Shown here one piece after another: positions 1-7,035 of a stretch of 64,000 nt of DNA. How positions within the stretch are numbered: position 1 is the first letter of the stretch; every line of letters starts with the position of its first letter. The DNA is taken from assembly GCA_025450585.1 (NCBI GenBank), contig JANWHD010000018.1, positions 62,001 to 126,000 on the forward strand, in the 5' to 3' direction. A model generated the notes under the pieces. That model saw only the letters and a program-made list of their open reading frames with translations. It did no database searches and was not told where the DNA came from. The position numbers and the translations under genes were made by a program. The DNA comes from Solirubrobacterales bacterium (GTDB lineage Bacteria; Actinomycetota; Thermoleophilia; Solirubrobacterales; 70-9).

Positions 1-985
1 AGTCCTCGGCCTCCTCGAAGCCCTCCGAGACCCGCTCGCGTAGCTCCTTCATCACCGTGTCGTAGGCGGCGACGAAGCACTCGTCCTTGCTGGAGAAGTG
101 CTCGTAGAAGGTGCGGCGGGAAACGGCGGCGTGCCTCGTGATGTGGGCGATCGTTGTGCCGGAGTAGCCGTTTTCGGCAATCGCCTCGGCGAGGCCCGCG
201 ACCAGCCGCTCGCGCTGGTTGTGGACGACGAACTCGCGCGGCAGGCCGTGCCGCCCCGGCGGCAGGCGCGAGAGCTCGGGTGGGTAGCCCTCGGCGCTCG
301 GGGCGGCGGCGGGCTTGGGGGAGGAAGTGCGTTTGGCCACGTCCCGACGATATCGCGCCGCAGGGTCGAACCCCCTGCCCAGCTCTGCCATCGCGGCCTC
401 CAGACCCAGATAGGGCATCACGGCAGCCGACATCAGTTGCGGCACCAGCGCGGGCAGCTCGTCGCCGCGGCCCTGCACGATCCTCGAGTAGACCTGGCCG
501 TAGGCCGACCCCGCCAGCGCCTCCGCGGTCGTGTGGGGAACGGACTCGGGGTCCTCCATCTCGTTGCGGCCGGCGTCGATCAGGGAGGCGATCACCCGCA
601 TCGTCATGTCGCGCCGGGCGCGGGCGGCGTCGCCGGCCGCCAGCACCTCGACCGAGAAGGTGGCGCGGGTGGGGTTGCCGCGCAGCGATTCGACCACCTC
701 GCAGGCGACCGCGCGCAGCTTGTCGGGCCACCGCTCGTGGCTGTTGTAGGCCGCCAGCATCGCCTGCATGCAGGTCTCGTTCATCTCCTGCCAAGCGGTG
801 AGGAAGCAGTCGTACTTGCTGCGGAAATGGCGGTCGAAGGCGGGTCGGTCGAGGCCGGCGCTCTCGAGGATCGTCTCGACCGTGGTCTCGGCGTAGCCGC
901 GCTCGGCGGCGATCTCGACCAGGGCGGCGAGAATCCGCTCGCGCTCAGGGCCGGCGGTGCGCTCGCGTGTCTCTACGTCGAGCAC
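1..985 (-). CDS. Tandem (fused) TetR-family regulator, C-terminus outside window
   Basis: One uninterrupted minus-strand frame (at least 328 codons) encodes two successive TetR units. The first has its helix-turn-helix around ETTVETILESAGLDRPAFDRHF, followed by a complete-looking TetR ligand/dimer domain ending near MPYLGLEAAM. After a linker rich in Pro, Ala and Ser comes a second DNA-binding domain introduced by LPPGRHGLPREFV, with its recognition region near AVSRRTFYEHFSSKDECF. The second ligand domain runs off the window. I checked that both halves use the same frame without a stop. The GTG at 985 is chosen because GGAG lies 5 nt before it and an in-frame TGA lies 51 nt further upstream (1037-1039). 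Target genes are unknown. Two separate genes joined by a sequencing error is possible but no frame change is needed. Confidence 0.8.
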   Translation of the reverse strand, partial: MLDVETRERTAGPERERILAALVEIAAERGYAETTVETILESAGLDRPAFDRHFRSKYDCFLTAWQEMNETCMQAMLAAYNSHERWPDKLRAVACEVVESLRGNPTRATFSVEVLAAGDAARARRDMTMRVIASLIDAGRNEMEDPESVPHTTAEALAGSAYGQVYSRIVQGRGDELPALVPQLMSAAVMPYLGLEAAMAELGRGFDPAARYRRDVAKRTSSPKPAAAPSAEGYPPELSRLPPGRHGLPREFVVHNQRERLVAGLAEAIAENGYSGTTIAHITRHAAVSRRTFYEHFSSKDECFVAAYDTVMKELRERVSEGFEEAED

Positions 986-1063
986 CAGCGCTCCGTTCGG
1001 TGAGTCCGGGGTCGATTTGGCGAACCGAGCACTAGGTCACGGGCCCTCAGTCCCCGCCCTGGC

Positions 1064-1774
1064 TCAGCCTGCTGTCGGCGGCGCTTCGGCTGAGGTCCGC
1101 TTGGCCGCCTCGGCGCCTAGGTAAGGAGTGAGCGAGAACTCCACCAGCTCCGGCAGCAGGTCCTCGATCTGCTCGGCCTGCCCCATGATGATGCGCTGGT
1201 AGAGAATCCAGAAGATTCCGCCGACGATCGTCTCCTCCAGCGTGTCCGGCAGCTCCTCGCCCTTCGGCGAGATCTTGCGGCCCATGCGGAACAGCGGCAC
1301 GACGGCCTGGATCGAGCGCTCGTAGCGCTCGACCGCGGCGGGCCCCGCGGAGAGCGCCTCGACGATGCAGGTGCGGGCGAGTGCCGACTCGCCGGCGACG
1401 TAGTGGAGGAAGGCTGCGAGGCCGGCATTCACCCGGGCCGGCCAGCTGTCGACCTTGCTGGCGGCGTCGACGACACGCCGCAGGGCCTCGGTGACCGCAT
1501 ACTCCGAGGCGGAGAGGAAGCAGTCCTCCTTTGAGGAGAAGTTCTCGTAGAAGGTGTTGCGGGCGATCCCCGCCCGGCTCACGATGTCGGCGACGGTGAC
1601 GGCTCGGTAGCCCTTCTCGACGGTCTCCTCGGCGAGGGCGGCGATGATCCGGGCGCGCTGGTGCTGGGTGATGAACTCCCGCGACAGCGGGTGCCTTCCG
1701 GGCGGCATTCTGGTCGCCTGAGGAGCGCGTTCAGCCACGAAGGCCAGGGTACCCACAGCAGTTCCCCATTCCAA
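1064..1774 (-). CDS. TetR/AcrR family transcriptional regulator
   Basis: This 236-residue protein has a TetR N-terminal DNA-binding domain (about residues 37-85) with the typical end of the helix-turn-helix, RAGIARNTFYENFSSKEDCF, and a divergent C-terminal ligand/dimerisation domain. Residues 23-35 (MPPGRHPLSREFI) form an arm before the domain that also occurs in the fused regulator next door and in the regulator at 3919. The true start could be the internal ATG at 1708, because that arm is where the similarity begins. It is divergent from the regulator at 1911, with 136 nt between them, so the two may share a control region. The ligand and targets cannot be read from the sequence. Confidence 0.85.
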   Translation of the reverse strand: MEWGTAVGTLAFVAERAPQATRMPPGRHPLSREFITQHQRARIIAALAEETVEKGYRAVTVADIVSRAGIARNTFYENFSSKEDCFLSASEYAVTEALRRVVDAASKVDSWPARVNAGLAAFLHYVAGESALARTCIVEALSAGPAAVERYERSIQAVVPLFRMGRKISPKGEELPDTLEETIVGGIFWILYQRIIMGQAEQIEDLLPELVEFSLTPYLGAEAAKRTSAEAPPTAG

Positions 1775-1910
1775 GCTGGACGTATCAGCCGAATACCGTT
1801 ACAGTACCGAGGCCCAGACAAGCGGTTCCCCTGATCGAGAAGAGGAAGGATCGGAATGGGAGAGCAGGGCCGCAACCAACGTCCTGGCAGGGGCTGAGGA
1901 GGCCGGCGCG

Positions 1911-2543
1911 ATGGGGCAGACATCTCCCCACGCTTCCACACTCAATCTGGTGATTTCACCCAAGCGCGAAAGGATCCTGGAGGGGATGCTCCACTCGGTC
2001 GGGTCGAACGGCTACGACGCGACGTCCGTGCGCGCGGTGCTCGACTCGGCCGGCCTCTACAGGCAGGCCTTCTACGACCTCTTCCCGGACAAGGACGCCT
2101 GTTACCTGGAGGCATTCGACTTCGGCGTGGCGCGGCTGGAAGCTCTGGTGCAGACGGCCGCCGAATCCGAGAAGACCTGGCAGGGCAAATTGCGCGCGGG
2201 CCTTGGTGCCCTGCTGCAGGCACTCGACGGCGAGCCCGATCTCGGCCGAGCCCTGATCGTCGAGGTCCATGCGGCAGGGCCCAAGGCGCTCGAGAAACGC
2301 TCGGAGGCGATGGAGCGGATCACCGATTTCATCGATTCGGCACGAGCGACCACGGGCGAGTCGCCGCCGCCGATCGCCCCGGAGGGCATCGTCGCCGGCA
2401 TCCACGCGGTCGTCCACGCCCGGCTGGCGACAGGGACGAACGAGGGCTTCCGCGAGCTGCTGCCCGAGTTCATGTACTTCGCGGTCCTGCCCTACTTCGG
2501 CTCCGATGTGGCCGAGGAGGAGATGCAGGCGGCTAAAGCCTGA
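1911..2543 (+). CDS. TetR family transcriptional regulator
   Basis: This 210-residue protein begins its TetR domain at SPKRERILEGML and has the helix-turn-helix segment SVRAVLDSAGLYRQAFYDLF, followed by DKDACYLEAFDFG. The C-terminal part resembles the other regulators of this cluster (a conserved ending near LPYFG). It lacks the PPGRHGLPREF arm of its neighbours. It is divergent from the regulator ending at 1774 and convergent with the nucleotide-sugar dehydrogenase, 18 nt apart. Function beyond DNA binding is not visible. Confidence 0.85.
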   Translation: MGQTSPHASTLNLVISPKRERILEGMLHSVGSNGYDATSVRAVLDSAGLYRQAFYDLFPDKDACYLEAFDFGVARLEALVQTAAESEKTWQGKLRAGLGALLQALDGEPDLGRALIVEVHAAGPKALEKRSEAMERITDFIDSARATTGESPPPIAPEGIVAGIHAVVHARLATGTNEGFRELLPEFMYFAVLPYFGSDVAEEEMQAAKA

Positions 2544-2561
2544 CTCGTAACTCCGCGTGCA

Positions 2562-3809
2562 CTAAAGCCTGACCAGGTTCTCCGCCTCGATCCCGCGGGT
2601 TACGCCGCGGAAATCGACCACCAGCGAGGCGGAGGACACCACGTCCTCGTAGTCGAGGCTGGGGTGGGCCGTGACTATGGCGGCCAGGTCGGTGCCGGCG
2701 AGGCCCTCGGCCAGGTCGACCGAGTCGAGGCCGAGATCGGGAAGGCGGGCGACGTGCGGGTCGTGGTAGGAGACGTCGCCGCCGAGATCGACCAGGCGTT
2801 TGGCGATCGTCAGGGCCGGCGACTCGCGGACGTCGCCGACGCCGGCCTTGTAGCTGACGCCGAGGAGGAGGATCTTCGAGTCCCTGACCGGCCTCCCCGC
2901 CTCGTTGAGGGCTCGCGCGATCCTTTCCACGCAGAAGGCCGGCTGGGTCTGGTTGACCTTGCCCGCCAGCTCGATGAACTCCGGGTAGAAGTCGTGCTCG
3001 CGCGCCTTGAAGGCGAGGTAGAACGGGTCGACCGGAAGGCAGTGCCCGCCCATCCCCGGGCCGGGATCGAAGCGCATGAAGCCGAAGGGCTTGGTCGAGG
3101 CCGCGTCGATCACCTCCCAGACGTCGATTCCGAGCCGGTCGCAGAGCTGAGCCAGCTCGTTGACGAGCGCGATGTTGACCGAGCGGAAGATGTTCTCCAG
3201 CAGCTTCGAGAGCTCGGCCGCCTCCGGCGTCGTCAGGACCACGACCTCGTCGCAGATTCGCGAGTAGAGAGCCTCGGCGCGCTCAGAGCACGCCGGCGTG
3301 AGACCGCCAACGAGCTTCGGCGTGGTGCGGACGGTGTAGTCGGTGCGACCCGGGTCGATCCGCTCCGGAGAGAAGGCGAGGTGGAAGTCACGGCCGGCGG
3401 AGAGCCCCGACTCCTCGAGGATCGGCAGCAGCCGCTCGCGAGTGGTGCCGGGGTAGGTCGTGGACTCGAGTACGACCAGCTGCCCGGGCTGGAGGACGCT
3501 CGACAGCGCCGTCGCCGATTCGAGCATGTAGGTGAGGTCGGGATCGCGCGAGCCCGTCAGCGGCGTGGGAACGCAGATCACGATCGCTTCGCATGAGGCG
3601 AGATCCGCCTGGTTGGCGGTGGCCCGCAGGCGATCTCGCAGGGGGGCGAGCACGGCGTCGGGAATGTCCTCGACGTGGCTGCGGCCGGCGTTCGTACCCT
3701 CGATTCTGCGGGAATCCGTGTCGAGTCCGACGACCTCGTCCCCGGCCTCGGCAAAGGCCACAGCCAGCGGCAGGCCGACATACCCGAGGCCGACTATCCC
3801 GATCTTCAT
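2562..3809 (-). CDS. UDP-N-acetyl-sugar 6-dehydrogenase (WbpA/WecC type)
   Basis: This 415-residue protein belongs to the nucleotide-sugar dehydrogenases that oxidise C6 of a UDP-sugar to the uronate with two NAD molecules. It starts directly with the Rossmann motif GIVGLGYVGLP, has the middle-domain segment FRSVNIALVNELAQLCDRLG, and contains the catalytic cysteine in PGMGGHCLPVDPFYLAFKA. That GGHCxPVDP form is typical of the UDP-GlcNAc/ManNAc enzymes, whereas UDP-glucose dehydrogenases usually have GGSCFPKD, so an N-acetylated substrate is inferred. Full length. It probably supplies uronates for the surface polysaccharide block downstream, although it is separated from it by the IS element and other genes. 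Confidence 0.88.
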   Translation of the reverse strand: MKIGIVGLGYVGLPLAVAFAEAGDEVVGLDTDSRRIEGTNAGRSHVEDIPDAVLAPLRDRLRATANQADLASCEAIVICVPTPLTGSRDPDLTYMLESATALSSVLQPGQLVVLESTTYPGTTRERLLPILEESGLSAGRDFHLAFSPERIDPGRTDYTVRTTPKLVGGLTPACSERAEALYSRICDEVVVLTTPEAAELSKLLENIFRSVNIALVNELAQLCDRLGIDVWEVIDAASTKPFGFMRFDPGPGMGGHCLPVDPFYLAFKAREHDFYPEFIELAGKVNQTQPAFCVERIARALNEAGRPVRDSKILLLGVSYKAGVGDVRESPALTIAKRLVDLGGDVSYHDPHVARLPDLGLDSVDLAEGLAGTDLAAIVTAHPSLDYEDVVSSASLVVDFRGVTRGIEAENLVRL

Positions 3810-3906
3810 TTCCGCAGTGTAGGCATCGGGGCGGGCCGGTTGGACGTTGTGGTGAGGGCTGGGCGACCGGCTGCGAAACCCGTTGGACAGTCCGCTGGCG
3901 CTGCCC

Positions 3907-3912
3907 TACGCT
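3907..3912 (+). promoter_or_regulatory. Putative -10 box (TACGCT) of a leaderless transcript
   Basis: TACGCT ends 6 nt before the ATG at 3919. With the usual 6-7 nt from -10 to transcription start, the mRNA would begin at or beside the start codon. No Shine-Dalgarno sequence is visible. Confidence 0.45.
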
Positions 3913-3918
3913 GACTGC

Positions 3919-4602
3919 ATGGATTCGTCATCGACTTCGAATCCAGAGCGTCTGCCAAGCGGACGTCACGGCCTGCCCCGCGCCTACGTGGTTCGCTCCC
4001 AGCGCGAGCGGCTGCTCGAGGCCATGGTCCGGGTCGCCGCGGCCAAGGGCTACGAGGCGACCACGGTCACCGACGTGATCGAGGTCGCCGGCGTCTCCAG
4101 GGCCACCTTCTACGAGATGTTCGACGACAAGGCCGCCTGCTTCCTCGAGGCCTACGACGCCGTGATCGACGTCCTCGTCGCCCACGTCACCAGCGCCTTC
4201 GAGTCGGCCGCGGAGGAGCCCTGGCCCGAGCGGATCGCCGCCGGTCTCGGCGCCCTGGTCGAACTGCTGGCGGCCGAGGCCGACATCGCGCGAATGGCGA
4301 TGGTCGAGGTGACCGCCGCCGGCGACGATGCGCGGGCGCGCTACCGCGCCGCCCTCGCCCGCTTCACCCCATTCCTCGAAGAGGGTCGCGAGTACTCCAG
4401 CCAGAGCGAGGAGCTGCCGGCCGACACCGCCCGCTTCGCGATCGGCGGCGCGACCTCGATGATCTTCGACGAGATCCGCGCAGGGCGCGGCCCGGAGCTG
4501 CAGCGGATCCTTCCCGACCTCGTCTTCGCCGTGCTGATGCCCTATCTCGGGCCGGAGGAAGCGGAAGACGAGATGCGGCGGGTGACGCGGTCTCGGGACT
4601 AG
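3919..4602 (+). CDS. TetR family transcriptional regulator
   Basis: A regulator of 227 residues. The N-terminal arm LPSGRHGLPRAYVVRSQRERL leads into a TetR domain with the helix-turn-helix VTDVIEVAGVSRATFYEMFDDKAACF. The C-terminal domain ends with the LMPYLG segment also seen in the fused regulator. I chose ATG 3919 because a -10 box lies 6 nt upstream; a TTG at 3883 would give 12 extra residues that look like upstream sequence. It is divergent from the dehydrogenase gene (109-nt gap), making that gene or itself plausible targets (inference). Confidence 0.85.
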   Translation: MDSSSTSNPERLPSGRHGLPRAYVVRSQRERLLEAMVRVAAAKGYEATTVTDVIEVAGVSRATFYEMFDDKAACFLEAYDAVIDVLVAHVTSAFESAAEEPWPERIAAGLGALVELLAAEADIARMAMVEVTAAGDDARARYRAALARFTPFLEEGREYSSQSEELPADTARFAIGGATSMIFDEIRAGRGPELQRILPDLVFAVLMPYLGPEEAEDEMRRVTRSRD

Positions 4603-4617
4603 GGACGTTTGCCGGAA

Positions 4618-4685
4618 GGGGTCATCGGGGGATCACCCCCCGGCCGCTTCGCGGGAGTACCGGGGGGTGATCCCCCGATGACCCC
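4618..4685. repeat. Perfect 26-bp inverted repeat, terminator-like hairpin
   Basis: The arms at 4618-4643 and 4660-4685 are perfectly complementary (GGGGTCATCGGGGGATC... and its reverse complement) around a 16-nt loop containing CCGCTTCGCGG. It follows the TetR stop by 15 nt and ends 6 nt before the target duplication of the IS element. There is no U tract, so intrinsic termination is possible but not classical. It belongs to the class of long hairpins found in other gaps of this window. Confidence 0.8.
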
Positions 4686-4691
4686 GCGCCG

Positions 4692-4697
4692 CCTAGG
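4692..4697. repeat. Left target-site duplication CCTAGG of IS481 element
   Basis: CCTAGG is present immediately outside both ends of the element (also 5766-5771). IS481 itself is known to insert at NCTAGN and duplicate 6 bp, which fits exactly. Confidence 0.8.
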
Positions 4698-5765
4698 TGT
4701 AGTTCCTAAGCACGTTGTTCATCCGGACCTCCTTGGAGGCTGGCGGTGTCGAAGCCCCAGCAACAAGGAGGAACCGGATGAAGCTCCACGCTAACGCGCC
4801 CCTCGGCCCGAAGGGCAGAGCGACGATGGTCAGGCGAGTGCTCGAGGAGGGGATCGCGCTCACGGAGGCGGCCGAGGCCGCCGGAGTGAGCGCGAAGACG
4901 GCCGGCAAGTGGGTGTGCCGCTATCGCGCCGAAGGTGAGAGAGGGCTGCTCGACCGCAGCTCCGCGCCACGCACTGTCCACAACGCCACCCCGGCCGATC
5001 GCGTCGCCGCGATCGCCGCCCTGCGCCGCCTGCGGATGACCGGCCCCGAGATCGCCGAGACTCTGGAAATGGCGACCTCGACGGTCTCGGCGGTGCTGAA
5101 GCGGATCGGCCTCGGCAAGCTCTCCCGCCTGGAGCCCGAGGAGCCGATCCGCCGCTACGAGAAGCGCCGACCTGGCGAGCTGATCCACATCGACGTCAAG
5201 AAGCTGGGGCGGATCGGACCCCACGGAGCGGGGCACCGAATCGTCGGCCGCAAGCGGCGGCGGACCAAGACCAAGGTCGACGCCGCTGGGGTCAACCGCC
5301 GCCAGATCGGCTGGGAGTGCGTACATGTCTGCGTCGACGACGCCACCCGCCTGGCCTATGTCGAGGTTCTGCCCGACGAGAAGGCCACCACGGCGATCGG
5401 CTTCCTGAGGCGGGCGATCTCCTTCTATCGCTCGCATGGGATTGCGGTGCAGCGGCTGATGACCGACAACGGCTCCGCCTACGTTTCGGTCGCCCATGCC
5501 CTGGCCTGCAAGTCGCTCGGCATCCGCCATATCCGCACCCGCCCCTACCGGCCCCAGACCAACGGCAAGGCGGAGCGCTTCATCCGCACGATGCTGCGCG
5601 AGTGGGCCTACGCGGCCGTCTACGGCTCATCGCCGGATAGGGCCTCGGCCCTATCCGGCTGGTTGGAGCGCTACAACTTCAGCCGAAGACATGGCGCCCT
5701 CGGTCACCGACCGCCGATCGCTCGGCTGCGGGAGCTGAACGGGAACAACGTGGCCAGCACCTACA
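4698..5765 (+). mobile_element. IS481-family insertion sequence, complete (1068 bp)
   Basis: The element begins TGTAG and ends CTACA. The terminal inverted repeats are imperfect: outer TGTAG and inner CACGTTGTTC are identical at both ends, with 8 unmatched bases between. It carries a single transposase gene and is bounded by CCTAGG duplications. The gene appears intact and the duplications are perfect, suggesting a fairly recent insertion. The uninterrupted target lies between the TetR gene and the enoyl-CoA hydratase gene, so no gene is disrupted. Confidence 0.85.
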
Positions 5766-5770
5766 CCTAG
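4778..5770 (+). CDS. IS481-family transposase
   Basis: A DDE transposase of 330 residues. An N-terminal helix-turn-helix region (GIALTEAAEAAGVSAKTAGKW) is followed by the integrase core with the acidic triad in HIDVKKLG, MTDNGSAY and RPQTNGKAERF, the last being characteristic of IS3/IS481 relatives. ATG 4778 is chosen because AAGGAGG stands 7 nt upstream; an open frame extends back to 4715 but lies in the terminal repeat. The stop codon TAG (5768-5770) lies outside the element, in the CCTAGG target duplication. Full length and without frameshift, so it may be active. Confidence 0.92.
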   Translation: MKLHANAPLGPKGRATMVRRVLEEGIALTEAAEAAGVSAKTAGKWVCRYRAEGERGLLDRSSAPRTVHNATPADRVAAIAALRRLRMTGPEIAETLEMATSTVSAVLKRIGLGKLSRLEPEEPIRRYEKRRPGELIHIDVKKLGRIGPHGAGHRIVGRKRRRTKTKVDAAGVNRRQIGWECVHVCVDDATRLAYVEVLPDEKATTAIGFLRRAISFYRSHGIAVQRLMTDNGSAYVSVAHALACKSLGIRHIRTRPYRPQTNGKAERFIRTMLREWAYAAVYGSSPDRASALSGWLERYNFSRRHGALGHRPPIARLRELNGNNVASTYT

Positions 5771-5771
5771 G
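5766..5771. repeat. Right target-site duplication CCTAGG of IS481 element
   Basis: Matches 4692-4697 exactly. Its TAG acts as the stop codon of the transposase. Confidence 0.8.
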
Positions 5772-5812
5772 ACCAAGTCCCGAGGGCGGCGTCGAGATAG
5801 AGCTTGGGGAGT

Positions 5813-6562
5813 TCAGAACTCGCCGTGGCGCCCAGCGCCTTCGGCGAATTGCTTTGCGCCGCGGACGGCTACGTGGAGGGTCTCTCGGCCTAGCTTGTGC
5901 TCCAGGGCTATGCCATCCGCGAGGGGGAAGGCGAAGCCTTCTATCGCGGCTTGGCGGTCGGCGAGCATCGTCTCCTGGGGGAAGCCGGCTATGCGCTCGG
6001 CCAGCTCCAGGGCGCGGTCGAGGTGCTTGCCGGGCTCGACGACCTCGTTGACCAGGCCGATCCGGTGGGCCTCCTCGGCCTCCACGGGGCGGCCGAGGAG
6101 GATCAGCTCCAGGGCCCGGCCCATGCCGACGATGCGAGGCAGACGCTGCGTGCCGCCGTCGACCAGGGGGACGCCCCAGCGGCGCTCGAAGAGGCCGAAG
6201 GTGGATTGCGGCGTGGCGATGCGCAGGTCGCACCAGAGGGCGAGCTCGACGCCACCGGCGAGACACCAACCGTCGACGGCGGCGATCGCGGGCTTGGAGG
6301 GAGTCAGGCGAGTGGGCCCCATCGGGCCGGCCGGGTGGTCGACTTCGAGGTCCATCGCCTTCAGGTCGGCGCCGGCACAGAAGGCAACGCCGCCGGCGCC
6401 GGTGAGGACCAGCACCCGCGCCTCGTCGTCAGCCTCGAAATCCTCCAGGCCCCGCCGGAACGCCTCCGCGGCTGCGGCGTCGATCGCATTGCGCCGCTGC
6501 GGCCTGTCGATCGTCAGCACGGCCGCGGCGCCGACCCGCTCGTAACGAAGCTCTCCGCTCAT
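5813..6562 (-). CDS. Enoyl-CoA hydratase/isomerase family protein
   Basis: A crotonase-fold protein of 249 residues, close to the family's usual length. It shows the first oxyanion-hole segment AFCAGADLKAM (about residues 62-72) and the second, AAVDGWCLAGGVELALWCDLRIA (about 94-116). Members hydrate trans-2-enoyl-CoA in beta-oxidation, but the family also holds isomerases and hydrolases. The usual first catalytic glutamate position is occupied by a Gly/Thr-rich stretch (VDGGTQRLPRIVG), so the exact reaction is uncertain. TACCCT lies 7 nt before the ATG, suggesting a leaderless mRNA. It is a single gene with no operon partner. Confidence 0.85.
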   Translation of the reverse strand: MSGELRYERVGAAAVLTIDRPQRRNAIDAAAAEAFRRGLEDFEADDEARVLVLTGAGGVAFCAGADLKAMDLEVDHPAGPMGPTRLTPSKPAIAAVDGWCLAGGVELALWCDLRIATPQSTFGLFERRWGVPLVDGGTQRLPRIVGMGRALELILLGRPVEAEEAHRIGLVNEVVEPGKHLDRALELAERIAGFPQETMLADRQAAIEGFAFPLADGIALEHKLGRETLHVAVRGAKQFAEGAGRHGEF

Positions 6563-6569
6563 CGAGCAC

Positions 6570-6575
6570 AGGGTA
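6570..6575 (-). promoter_or_regulatory. Putative -10 box (TACCCT) for enoyl-CoA hydratase gene
   Basis: On the minus strand TACCCT ends 7 nt before the ATG at 6562, fitting leaderless transcription. Confidence 0.4.
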
Positions 6576-7022
6576 TGGGAGTGGGCGGGCTAGTCGCTGG
6601 AGGTACTCACGGGGCACCAACGACACCCGACTCCCGGCACTGCGTCCCGGCACGCCCGATCGACGAGGGCAGGAGCTCGACGACCAAGCTCAACATAGAA
6701 ATCCCCTCAGACAGATTCATCTGCGTTGTCCGAGGGGCGAAGCCAACGCACAAAAAATGCGACTGGCGGTGGCGCTCGGTTGCCTGCCGTGTGCGTAGCC
6801 TTCGCACACTGAAGCTCGTCACACTACCTTCGAGACGCCGTCCGCTTGGCTTCCGCGGACCCCGTCTCTCCCAGTCGCAAAGCAAACTTAGCGCGCCCCC
6901 TCCGGCGGCGCCAGGGGGGCAACGAATACGTTTCCGCAAACTCCGGAGAAATGGCCCGTGCGGAGGTGCTCGATCGGGATGGTGCGGATGGTGCGGAGGC
7001 CAGCCTGACGACCCGCGGCGGC

Positions 7023-7028
7023 TAACCT
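7023..7028 (+). promoter_or_regulatory. Putative -10 box (TAACCT) for metF
   Basis: TAACCT ends 7 nt before the GTG start of metF; no ribosome binding site is present, so a leaderless mRNA is likely. Confidence 0.45.
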
Positions 7029-7035
7029 CCGCCTC

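Larger units (their letters stand above)
6563..7035. other. Gene-free stretch with several hairpins between enoyl-CoA hydratase and metF
   Basis: No convincing coding frame is present on either strand. The stretch holds hairpins at 6703-6737 (CCCCTCAGACA / TGTCCGAGGGG), 6789-6809 (GTGTGCG / CGCACAC) and 6832-6868 (GAGACG..GTCCGC / GCGGAC..CGTCTC), and a GC-rich one near 6894-6925. The two flanking genes appear to start leaderless, so this is not obviously a 5' leader. It could hold a small RNA; I recognise no known riboswitch. Confidence 0.4.

Noticed and set aside
98..1003. Long plus-strand open frame over the fused TetR gene
   Set aside because: It is the antisense shadow of the minus-strand TetR fusion, with low-complexity translation and no domain.
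2533..2573. Direct repeat CTAAAGCCTGAC at the ends of the TetR and dehydrogenase genes
   Set aside because: Only 12 bp and overlapping two coding ends; could be chance or a trivial duplication.
6700..7035. SAM or cobalamin riboswitch upstream of metF
   Set aside because: Hairpins exist but none of the conserved riboswitch core sequences is recognisable, and metF appears leaderless.
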